From positions 1 through 64,000 of the forward strand of contig CAMIGX010000001.1 of NCBI GenBank assembly GCA_946221385.1: a stretch of DNA of 64,000 nt, in the 5' to 3' direction. Below, piece after piece: positions 45,846 through 53,914 of the stretch. The stretch's first letter is position 1; every line of letters begins with the position of its first letter. Below the pieces are notes generated by a model. The model saw only the letters and a list, made by a program, of their open reading frames with translations, made no database searches and was not told where the DNA came from. Position numbers and translations under genes: made by a program. The DNA comes from an uncultured Propionimicrobium sp. GTDB lineage: Bacteria; Actinomycetota; Actinomycetes; Propionibacteriales; Propionibacteriaceae.

Positions 45846-45969
45846 GATCGACCAGGTCGATCCAAACCAAGCAGTATTCATCTTCGAAATGTTCTTCGAG
45901 GGTCAACGGGTCGATGTCGACAGCGAGCAATTCGCCATTTCGCCAGATGCGGCCTTCGATGCTTGCCAT
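45843..45969 (-). pseudogene. Duplicated first ~42 codons of corA (fossil)
   Basis: From ATG 45969 the sequence reads MASIEGRIWRNGELLAVDI and on to EYCLVWIDLVDP, matching the start of corA (about 14 differences in 42 residues). It then passes out of frame into the ilvA fragment and stops at 45790. Similarity also extends upstream of the start codon into the corA promoter side (ACACC.ACC.TTC and CAA.G.TCAAGG.TAAT). It cannot encode a channel. Confidence 0.88.
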
Positions 45970-46084
45970 AGACACCTACCCTTCAAAGCTGCTTGGTCAC
46001 CGCAACGATCAAGGGTAATAGCTATGGCAGCGGACTGGACAACCTAACCAGACGGAAACAACAACTCAGCATTACAGTTATGCT

Positions 46085-47608
46085 ATGTCCTCAGATAATG
46101 GACGCAGCCCCAGCGAGCCGTTCGGCAGCTGGCCAACTTCCGGCGACGGTGACCTGCCACATCCTGGCCCGAGCTTTGTCGACAGCCAATCAGCTGGCGG
46201 TCAACCTTCCAGCCCGCAATATTCTGCAGGCCCGGACTACTCCCCTGGTGGGCAGTATTCCTCGGCGCCGAGCTATTACGGTCCGCAGAGCTACCTCAAC
46301 CCCGAAACTAAATCTGATCAGTATCCCGGGCAGCTGCCAACCCAGCCCGAGCCGAGCGACCAGCGTGGGCAAGCTCCACCAAATCTCACTTGGGCACAGC
46401 CCGCCAACCCAAAGCACTTCCCGCACCAATCCTCGCAAGGGTCGAAACAACCTAGCGCGCTGGTCACCGTCTTAGCGATCTTCTTGAGTCTGGTGTTGGT
46501 CGGCGCGCTGGTCTATTGGCTCAATGACTCCTCGTCAGGCCCGGGCCGTCATGACTCCTCGTCAGGCCCGGGCCGTCAGTCACCCACCCCAACTGGAACT
46601 GTCCCCGCTGCTGGGCCGGATTACAAGATCCAGACCGCGCCCGAACATTTCCTAGCTGCCGATTTCCGCGACGGTTTCCTGCTGCGCGAAGTAGATGACA
46701 TGGCGTTATTGGGCTACGACCCGGACAGCGAAATGTATGTCACCCGCGAGAATAGATATACCTTGTTCGGCCGGGATGCTGCGTCCGGTGAAGTGCAGTG
46801 GTCAATGACGAGCACCTACTGCATGGATTCCAGCTATGGCCGAATCTATTGCGAAAAAGACTCTCAGGTGCATCGGCTGGACATTCGCACTGGCGCGATA
46901 ATTCCGACATATCCAAAGCCAGCGGCCTATCTGATAAGCGATTATCTGGGCGTTCAGGATGGCTTGGAATATTTCATTTTCGGCAAGCCCACTATTGTCG
47001 CAGCCGGCAAGGATGGCGCCTGGGTCTGGCAGACCACCGTCGCTGAAGAATCCTTCCCCAAATGCGCATTGCTCGGCGAGAAGATCGGCTGCTCGACGGA
47101 GGGCAAGATCACCATCTTGGACGCCAAGACCGGCGCCATCGCCACTGATATCGAGGTCGGCGATAGGTTCTCCGGATGGTTATCCGATGGCTATATGACT
47201 AGACGAGATGGCACTCGGATATGCGATCTCAATGGGAACGACCTTGGCGAAGGCCACCTAAATAGAATCGCTCCTACCGACGCGCTCTACGAGATCGCAG
47301 CAACCAAGCGGCAAGATGACGCCGAAGTGCTTGACGAGTCGGGACGCATCGTCGTAGCTAAAGATCAGCGCTGGCGTGACTATTTCCCAAATCATAAATA
47401 TGCCGAACCGAGCCTGAGCTGGATCGCGTCAACTCCGGATGGAAAATTCATCGCTGCCCATTCATATTCGACCAAGGAACTGACTTTTTGGGACGACAGC
47501 GGAAATCAGATTGGCCGCGTCGAGAACGTCAAGTCTTATCGCTTTGCGCAAAGCTTGTTGATGATAACTAAAGATGACATCCGCTATCTCGTAGTCCCCA
47601 AGAAGTGA
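46085..47608 (+). CDS. Array member 4: membrane PQQ-like beta-propeller protein
   Basis: 507 residues. Long Ser/Pro/Gln/Tyr-rich cytoplasmic part (1-122), membrane span about 125-146, then a linker with two copies of DSSSGPGR[H/Q] (148-165), then the outer propeller: HFLAADFRDGFLLREVDDMALLGYDPDSEMYV, FGRDAASGEVQW, cysteine pairs CMDSSYGRIYC and CALLGEKIGC, ending YLVVPKK. ATG 46085 is used. It lies just after the corA fragment, in the place array member 1 has after corA itself. Confidence 0.82.
   Translation: MSSDNGRSPSEPFGSWPTSGDGDLPHPGPSFVDSQSAGGQPSSPQYSAGPDYSPGGQYSSAPSYYGPQSYLNPETKSDQYPGQLPTQPEPSDQRGQAPPNLTWAQPANPKHFPHQSSQGSKQPSALVTVLAIFLSLVLVGALVYWLNDSSSGPGRHDSSSGPGRQSPTPTGTVPAAGPDYKIQTAPEHFLAADFRDGFLLREVDDMALLGYDPDSEMYVTRENRYTLFGRDAASGEVQWSMTSTYCMDSSYGRIYCEKDSQVHRLDIRTGAIIPTYPKPAAYLISDYLGVQDGLEYFIFGKPTIVAAGKDGAWVWQTTVAEESFPKCALLGEKIGCSTEGKITILDAKTGAIATDIEVGDRFSGWLSDGYMTRRDGTRICDLNGNDLGEGHLNRIAPTDALYEIAATKRQDDAEVLDESGRIVVAKDQRWRDYFPNHKYAEPSLSWIASTPDGKFIAAHSYSTKELTFWDDSGNQIGRVENVKSYRFAQSLLMITKDDIRYLVVPKK
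46524..46577 (+). repeat. 27-bp perfect tandem repeat, two copies
   Basis: Units at 46524-46550 and 46551-46577 are identical by eye and in frame, encoding DSSSGPGR twice just outside the membrane span of array member 4. The other four members lack it. Confidence 0.95.
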
Positions 47609-47690
47609 TGCACCTCGCCAGCTAATCGCCGCTGACTGCCGGGGCGCGAAATTCAACCCGTCACGAATTGCGAAGGGATAACCTAAAGTC

Positions 47691-49292
47691 ATGTCGACGT
47701 CGCATCCCGGACCTCAACACTGGGGTCAAGCTGATGGCCCGGAGTATCCCGATCCGCGTACGCAAAATTGGCCGACGGGATCTCGTCCAAGCCAAGCACC
47801 CCCAACTCAACAGCCAGGTGCGCATCATCCACGAGGCGCACAGCCACAGCCCAGCTCAGATTTCTATCGGCAAAGCATGCAGCAGTCGACCGCTTATCCA
47901 CTCGATGATGCTGCGCACCCTCACCAGCAATCACGTCTCGGCAGCCAGCAGCCGGAGCACTATCGGGAACAATCCGGCCAAACTGGCTTCACCAGTGCTG
48001 GCTACCCAGGCCAAGCCCAGCGCGCCGGCTACCCACCTCAAGCCCAGCAAGCTGACTATCGCAACCAGCCGACGCATTCCGCTGTGCTCGGGCAGCCCCA
48101 ACCTGGCTATTTGAATGCTGGCTATCCGCAAAGCGGTGCGCCGCAAAGCAGTTCGGTGCCGGGGGCTAAGAAGAAGGGCAAGATTGCGGTCATCGTAGTT
48201 TCAGCAATCGCGCTGGTCGTCGTGCTCGGCTTGGTGGCTGTCTTCGCGTTTCGCGCCCAGATGAATCGATTCGACCCGCCTGAACCGATCGCGCCGGGCG
48301 CGGATCTACATCCGCTGACCAATGATGAAGATTGGTTGATCGACGACTATCGAAATGGTGGCGAGCTTCGCCAAGAAGCGATTCACGAGATTTTCGCCTA
48401 CGACGCTGCGAGCGGCATTTACGTCGTGCGGGTAGATGCCAACATGTTTGGCCGCGACCTAGCTAGCGGCGAGACAAAATGGGAAGCGCCTTCCGAGCTT
48501 TGCGCGGCTGCAGTGAATGGCAAGACCTATTGCACGGTGGGTAGCGACGAGACGGTATATCTTCTCAATCCTGCGACCGGCGAGTTCACTAAGAAATATC
48601 GATTGCCGACTGAAGCACAATATGTCGACGAATATCTGGGCGAAATGAATGGATTCGAGATATTCAATTTCGCGGGCAAAGAGCAAAACATTATCGCGGC
48701 CGGCAAGAATGATCACTGGGAATGGCTCAGGCCTGTCGAAGGCAAACTGGTGCGCTGTTCTCTGCTCTATGAAAAGATCGGCTGCTCGAGTGAAAAGACA
48801 TTGAATGTCATCGAGCCAGCTAATGGCAAAATCGACTACCAACGTGAGCTCAGCGACAACGTCATCCGCTGGTACAACGATGGCTTCAGCTATTTCGTCA
48901 AGGACGACAACCGTTATCACATCTACGATCTGCAAGGTAATGAGCTGGGCAAGCGACTCTTGCAGGTCAAGCAGCCCGAAGGGCTCTTTGCTGTGGCTGA
49001 TGCAGCTCGCGATGTATCAGTCGTCGACCATGACGGCAATATCGTGGTCGCCCGAAAAGGCGGCAAAGAAGTATTCCCCAATGGCCACCAATTGGATGGC
49101 TACCACGGCTGGAAGGGCGTCTCTAAAGACGGCAAAGTCCTGGCTAGTCTTCACGAAGAAGATTTACTGCTACTTGACAATAGCGGCGCCGAAATCGGTC
49201 GCTTCAGCAATGCCAAAGTGGCTACTTTGAATCGAGGTCTACTGGTCGTCAGCGTAAATGGGAAAGAACATCTAGTCGTCCCCAAACGCTGA
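47691..49292 (+). CDS. Array member 5: membrane PQQ-like beta-propeller protein
   Basis: 533 residues, the longest member. The cytoplasmic part (1-160) is Gln/Pro/Tyr-rich with repeated AGYPxQAQ-like units (near 103-145). Membrane span about 163-187, then the outer propeller: HPLTNDEDWLIDDYRNGGELRQEAIHEIFAYDAASGIYVV, FGRDLASGETKW, cysteine pairs CAAAVNGKTYC and CSLLYEKIGC, ending HLVVPKR. Convergent with intact ilvA, as member 3 is convergent with the ilvA fragment. Confidence 0.82.
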   Translation: MSTSHPGPQHWGQADGPEYPDPRTQNWPTGSRPSQAPPTQQPGAHHPRGAQPQPSSDFYRQSMQQSTAYPLDDAAHPHQQSRLGSQQPEHYREQSGQTGFTSAGYPGQAQRAGYPPQAQQADYRNQPTHSAVLGQPQPGYLNAGYPQSGAPQSSSVPGAKKKGKIAVIVVSAIALVVVLGLVAVFAFRAQMNRFDPPEPIAPGADLHPLTNDEDWLIDDYRNGGELRQEAIHEIFAYDAASGIYVVRVDANMFGRDLASGETKWEAPSELCAAAVNGKTYCTVGSDETVYLLNPATGEFTKKYRLPTEAQYVDEYLGEMNGFEIFNFAGKEQNIIAAGKNDHWEWLRPVEGKLVRCSLLYEKIGCSSEKTLNVIEPANGKIDYQRELSDNVIRWYNDGFSYFVKDDNRYHIYDLQGNELGKRLLQVKQPEGLFAVADAARDVSVVDHDGNIVVARKGGKEVFPNGHQLDGYHGWKGVSKDGKVLASLHEEDLLLLDNSGAEIGRFSNAKVATLNRGLLVVSVNGKEHLVVPKR

Positions 49293-49362
49293 GCATCCCG
49301 GCTAACACAGCTGAGCCGTCGCAGCTAATATCCGCGGGCCATCAAGTGCCGCATTAATGGGC

Positions 49363-50625
49363 TTAGACGAGGAATCGATATAGCGGGCTGTCCGGTGAAA
49401 TTCGCTCGACTTGAATTCCGCTCAGTTCAATGCGACCAAGCAGCGCTGGTAGGTCATTAGGATTGCCCAATTCGATGCCGACCAGCGCTGGGCCCAGCTC
49501 ACGATTTGAGCGCTTGGTGTATTCGAATAGCGTGATGTCGTCTTCGGGACCTAAGGCTTCGTCCAAGAATCTGCGCAACGCTCCGGGCTCTTGGGAAAAC
49601 TGCACTAAGAAATAGTGCTTTCTGCCCTCGAAGACTAGGGATCGTTCGACGATTTCGGAATATCGCGAGACGTCATTATTGCCACCAGAAATGATGACGA
49701 CGACCCGCTGACCGGGCTCGACCTCGATGCGTCGCAAAGCAGCCGGGGCTAGCGCTCCGGCTGGCTCTGCTAGTACCCCGTCGACCTGATAGAGATCGAG
49801 CATTTCGCTGCAGACTTGTCCCTCGGGGACGCTAACGAGTTCGACATCATGGGCTGCGGCGACTGCATGGGTCAAACTACCAGCACGCCGGACGGCAGCC
49901 CCGTCGACGAAGGTATCGATATTTTGCAAAGTGACCGGCGTGCCGGCTGCTAATGCCGCAGCAAGGCAGGCCGCCGAAGCTGGCTCGACGCCGACGATCC
50001 GGGTCTGTGACGCATGTTCAGCGAACCAAGTCAGACAGCCAGCCAGCAGTCCCCCGCCGCCGACCGGCACGACGACCACGTCGGGCGCACAGCCGAGCTG
50101 TTGGACGATTTCGGGGGCGACGCTGCCTTGACCGGCGATGATGTCGCGGTGGTCGAAGGCGGGCACCAAGGTCGCATGGCTCTGCTCGGCAGCAGCCAGG
50201 GCCGCGGCTGCCGCGTCGTCATAGGTCGCCCCGGTGACTACCAACTCGACCCACTCGCCGCCCAACGCGATCATCCGATCCCGCTTTTGGCGAGGGGTCG
50301 TCGTCGGCACGAAAATGCGGCCCTTGATGCCTAGCGCGCTGCAAGCGAATGCCACGCCTTGGCCGTGATTACCTGCTGAGGCGCAGATGACGCCGGCTTC
50401 GCGCTGAGCTGGGGCCAGCGAGCTGATCAGGTTGTAGGCGCCGCGCAGCTTATAGCTACGGACTGGCTGCAGGTCCTCGCGCTTCAGATATACCTGCGCG
50501 CCGCTGGCTGCGCTCAGCCGAGCGTTTGGCAGCAGCGGGGTGTGTTCGACGACGTCCGCCAGATTTTGGGCGGCAGCTTCGACGTCAGCAGCGGTGGGCA
50601 GGGTCAAATCAGGCAAAGATTTCAT
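49363..50625 (-). CDS. ilvA: Threonine ammonia-lyase (threonine dehydratase)
   Basis: Deaminates threonine to 2-oxobutanoate, the first step to isoleucine. 420 residues. The pyridoxal-phosphate lysine is Lys59 (VRSYKLRGAYN). Other signatures are CASAGNHGQGVAFAC, the glycine loop VPVGGGGLLAG, and a single C-terminal ACT-like domain (HYFLVQFSQEPGALRRFL). This is the shorter, single-regulatory-domain form. ATG 50625. It follows metG by 15 bases. Its C-terminal third is duplicated at 45477-45845. Confidence 0.94.
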   Translation of the reverse strand: MKSLPDLTLPTAADVEAAAQNLADVVEHTPLLPNARLSAASGAQVYLKREDLQPVRSYKLRGAYNLISSLAPAQREAGVICASAGNHGQGVAFACSALGIKGRIFVPTTTPRQKRDRMIALGGEWVELVVTGATYDDAAAAALAAAEQSHATLVPAFDHRDIIAGQGSVAPEIVQQLGCAPDVVVVPVGGGGLLAGCLTWFAEHASQTRIVGVEPASAACLAAALAAGTPVTLQNIDTFVDGAAVRRAGSLTHAVAAAHDVELVSVPEGQVCSEMLDLYQVDGVLAEPAGALAPAALRRIEVEPGQRVVVIISGGNNDVSRYSEIVERSLVFEGRKHYFLVQFSQEPGALRRFLDEALGPEDDITLFEYTKRSNRELGPALVGIELGNPNDLPALLGRIELSGIQVERISPDSPLYRFLV

Positions 50626-50640
50626 GCACGTAATAGGGGT

Positions 50641-52425
50641 TCAGTTGAGCGGTGCCCATTCAGGTCCGGTCTGGCCGAGGGCTTCGTCGAGCTTGGTGAA
50701 TAGTGGGGTCGGCTTGGCTAGTGGTGTGCCAGCGACGATCGGACGGGACTGCCACACTGCCTGCGCGCTGGCGTAATCGCCCATCAAGACCGGATAGGGC
50801 GAGCCGCCTTCTTCGTCCACCTCGTGGATTTCGGGCATTCCCGACCAGACACCACTGCCACCCAACATTTCGAAGATCTTTTGCGCTGAGTGCGGCAAGA
50901 AGGGCGTCAGTAGTGTGTTGGCGTCGCTGACGACCTGCAGTGCGACATGCAACACGGTGTCACGTCGAGCAGTGTCTTCCTTGAGTTTCCACGGCTCGGT
51001 CTGCGAGAGGTAGACATTCGCGGCGTTGACCACGCGCATCGCCTCGGTGATCGCCAGCTTGAACTTGTGGCCCTCAAGCAGCTCGCCGATGACGTCGAAA
51101 GCCTGCTTGGAGGTAGCCAAGAGTTCCTCATCGACAGGCTGCAATTCACCCAACGGCGGAATAGCGCCATTATTCTTATGCGCCATCGAAATGGAGCGGT
51201 TGACTAAGTTGCCCCATTCATTGGCCAATTCGGTGTTATTGCGGCGGACGAATTCTTCCCAAGTGAAATCTGTGTCGCGAGATTCTGGGCCAGCTACTGC
51301 TATGTAATAGCGCAAGGCGTCAGGACCGAAATCACGCAAGAAATCTGACACATTGATGACGTGACCGTGCGAAGTGTCGACCTTGGAACCCTTCATCGTC
51401 AAGAATTCCGAGCTGACGGTCTCAGTTGGCAGATTCAATTTCCCGAACCACTCGGACGGCTCACCACCGCGGCTACCTTCACCATTGGCGCCGAGCAAAA
51501 TCGCCGGGAAGATGACGGTGTGGAAGACGATGTTGTCTTTGCCCATGAATTGGTAGATCTTGGCGTCCGGATTGCACCACCAGTCGCGCCAGGCTTCTGG
51601 ATTCCCGCTGCGACGAGCCCATTCGACGGTCGCAGACAGATAGCCAAGCACCGCATCAAACCAGACGTAGATGCGCTTCATCTCTTCGTCTTGCCAGCCA
51701 TCGACTGGTACCCGGATGCCCCAATCGAGATCGCGAGTAATAGCGCGCGGCCGAATTTCTTTAATGAAATTGTGGCTGAACGCCAAGACATTTGGCCGCC
51801 AATCGACGCGAGTATCCAGCCAACCATTCAAAGCATCAGCTAATGCCGGCAAGTCGAGGAAGAAATGGGTCGTCTGCCGAAATTCTGGAGTTTCACCGTT
51901 GATGCGAGAGCGCGGATTCTTCAAATCCGTCGGATCTAATTGCCGTCCGCAATTGTCACATTGGTCACCGCGAGCTAATTCGAAATCACAAAATGGGCAA
52001 GTGCCTTCAACATAACGGTCAGGCAGAGTGCGTCCAGTTGATGGCGAAATTGCCCCCTGCTGGGTCTGCTCGATGATGTAGCCATTGCGATGTAGGGTGC
52101 GGAAAATCTCTTGCACCACGGCCTCGTGATTGCGAGTCGTGGTGCGGGTATACAGGTCATAGGTCAGACCCAGCGAATGCAGATCTTCGACCAGGATGCG
52201 GTGATATTTGTCCGCGGTCTGTTGCGCGGTCAAGCCTTCCTGGTCAGCTTTGACCTGGATCGCGGTGCCGTGCTCGTCAGAGCCGGAAACCAACAAGACG
52301 TCATGGCCACGCATTCGCATATACCGCGCGTAGACGTCCGAGGGCACTCCAAAACCGGAGACGTGCCCGATGTGACGAGGACCGTTAGCGTACGGCCAAG
52401 CAGCGGTAGCGAGAATATGAGCCAT
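50641..52425 (-). CDS. metG: Methionine-tRNA ligase
   Basis: 594 residues from ATG 52425. Class I synthetase with the HIGH motif in WPYANGPRHIGHVSG and a zinc knuckle CPFCDFELARGDQCDNCG. The KMSKS loop region reads GSKVDTSHGHVI (Lys348-Ser352), an unusual version. The tRNA-anticodon domain includes LTPFLPHSAQKIFEMLGG. No C-terminal EMAP-like domain. Longer upstream codons cover the end of the preceding gene and are not used. Confidence 0.95.
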   Translation of the reverse strand: MAHILATAAWPYANGPRHIGHVSGFGVPSDVYARYMRMRGHDVLLVSGSDEHGTAIQVKADQEGLTAQQTADKYHRILVEDLHSLGLTYDLYTRTTTRNHEAVVQEIFRTLHRNGYIIEQTQQGAISPSTGRTLPDRYVEGTCPFCDFELARGDQCDNCGRQLDPTDLKNPRSRINGETPEFRQTTHFFLDLPALADALNGWLDTRVDWRPNVLAFSHNFIKEIRPRAITRDLDWGIRVPVDGWQDEEMKRIYVWFDAVLGYLSATVEWARRSGNPEAWRDWWCNPDAKIYQFMGKDNIVFHTVIFPAILLGANGEGSRGGEPSEWFGKLNLPTETVSSEFLTMKGSKVDTSHGHVINVSDFLRDFGPDALRYYIAVAGPESRDTDFTWEEFVRRNNTELANEWGNLVNRSISMAHKNNGAIPPLGELQPVDEELLATSKQAFDVIGELLEGHKFKLAITEAMRVVNAANVYLSQTEPWKLKEDTARRDTVLHVALQVVSDANTLLTPFLPHSAQKIFEMLGGSGVWSGMPEIHEVDEEGGSPYPVLMGDYASAQAVWQSRPIVAGTPLAKPTPLFTKLDEALGQTGPEWAPLN

Positions 52426-52450
52426 GCCCGCCAGCTTATTGCTTCGCTGG

Positions 52451-53914
52451 CTAGCTGCCCATTTCGACGGCCCGCTGAGCGGCAACGTCAACCGCTTCGA
52501 TGACCGCACCAGCGAAACCTGCCTGCTCCAAGGCAGCGACAGCAGCGATCGTGGTGCCACCAGCCGAGCAGACCTCGTCGCGCAATTGCGCTGGATGCTT
52601 GCCGCTTTGCCGCACCATCGCCGCCGCCCCTTCGACGGCAGCCGCAGCCAACTGATAGGCATCCGGCCCGGGAATGCCGCCCTTGATCGCGCCCTGCGCC
52701 AGCGCCTCGATCATCATGTACACATAGGCTGGCGACGAACCAGACACGCCCGTCAAGGCTGGGAATTGATCTTCGCGCACCGTCAAGACCAGGCCCAGAG
52801 CGCCCAGCAGATCTTTGACGAGCTGCTGCTGAGCTGCGTTGACGCCCGGTCCGAAGCAGACCCCAGCCGCACCCTGACCGATCAGCGCGGGGGTATTCGG
52901 CATCGCGCGGGCGATGGCGACGTCACGTCCCAACAGTTCACGCACCGCAGCGATCGAGTGCGCCGGCGAAATGCTCAGCACGACGGCATCCCCGGGCAAG
53001 ACGTCAGCGATTTCAGCGATGACTTCGGCGTAGTTGACTGGCTTGACCGCCAATACCACCAGTTGCGCGTCACGTACCGCCTCGGCATTGGACGCCGCGA
53101 CCTTGACGCCAGTCTGGCCAGCGAGTTGTTCGGCGGCTTCGGGACAGTGGTCATGCACCCGGCTGCCAGCGGCGTCGATGATCCCGGCGTCGACGGCGCG
53201 CCGCAGGATCGCAGAACCCATATTTCCCGCGCCGATGAATCCGGCTCGCACCCCAGTTGCACCCGCCTGATTGGCCATGATCTGCTCCTGTTCACCCGGT
53301 TCGACCGGCTCTGAGTGGCTGAATAAGTCGAATTGCTGCTGCACCATCCCGGCGCAGTTGGCGACCTCGGGCCGGGACTGCGATTCGCTGTCTGTGGCTG
53401 CCGCTGCTGGGGCTAACGGCTGGTCCGGCGCAGACGACACACCGAGCGCAGCTGCCAGATTAAATCCTGGGCCACGTGACACTTCACGACCCTGCTGGAC
53501 GGCGATCGCAGCGCCTCGAGCGCGCTGGTCAGCAGCCTCATTCATGTCATGACCGGCGTGTCCTTTGACCCATTCAAAGCTGACAGCTCTGCCTTGCAGT
53601 TCGGCGTCAATCGCGTGCAAGAGTTCAACATTGGAGACCGGCTTGCCGTCACCTTTACGCCAACCTTTAGCCTTCCAACCTGGTAGCCAACGCGTCACCG
53701 AGTTGATCACATATTGGCTATCGCAAAGAATCTTCAGCGGTTCATCAAGCCCAGCAGTCTGTTGCAAGAGGTCTAAGACCGCCCGCAGTTCGCCTTGATT
53801 ATTCGTGCCTTCAGCCCAGCCGTCAGCGGCCCAGCATGCGTCGTTGACATACCAAGCCCAGCCAGAAGGTCCCGGATTGCGCAGCGAGGATCCGTCGGCA
53901 GCAGCGATGATCAT
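52451..53914 (-). CDS. proC: RNase HI-pyrroline-5-carboxylate reductase fusion
   Basis: 487 residues, two enzymes in one frame. Residues 1-150 are RNase HI, with the catalytic set Asp7, Glu42 (NNQGELRAV), Asp65 (LCDSQYVINS) and Asp129 (MNEAADQRA), plus His119. A linker (about 151-212) holds QFDLF at 194-198, a sliding-clamp-binding-like motif. Residues 213-487 are ProC: GFIGAGNMGSAILRR (NADPH loop), LAVKP, ALTGVSGSSPAYVYMMIEAL and SAGGTTIAAVAALE. ProC makes proline from pyrroline-5-carboxylate. ATG 53914 overlaps the cdd stop (ATGA). An internal ATG 53278 with AGGAG upstream could also yield ProC alone. Confidence 0.92.
   Translation of the reverse strand: MIIAAADGSSLRNPGPSGWAWYVNDACWAADGWAEGTNNQGELRAVLDLLQQTAGLDEPLKILCDSQYVINSVTRWLPGWKAKGWRKGDGKPVSNVELLHAIDAELQGRAVSFEWVKGHAGHDMNEAADQRARGAAIAVQQGREVSRGPGFNLAAALGVSSAPDQPLAPAAAATDSESQSRPEVANCAGMVQQQFDLFSHSEPVEPGEQEQIMANQAGATGVRAGFIGAGNMGSAILRRAVDAGIIDAAGSRVHDHCPEAAEQLAGQTGVKVAASNAEAVRDAQLVVLAVKPVNYAEVIAEIADVLPGDAVVLSISPAHSIAAVRELLGRDVAIARAMPNTPALIGQGAAGVCFGPGVNAAQQQLVKDLLGALGLVLTVREDQFPALTGVSGSSPAYVYMMIEALAQGAIKGGIPGPDAYQLAAAAVEGAAAMVRQSGKHPAQLRDEVCSAGGTTIAAVAALEQAGFAGAVIEAVDVAAQRAVEMGS

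Noticed and set aside
41271..49292. PQQ-dependent dehydrogenases
   Set aside because: The repeats resemble PQQ propeller blades, but no catalytic Asp or Ca-site motif, vicinal cysteines or haem motif is seen. Function left open.
52424..53314. 296-codon plus-strand frame
   Set aside because: Antisense of the ProC domain of the fusion gene.
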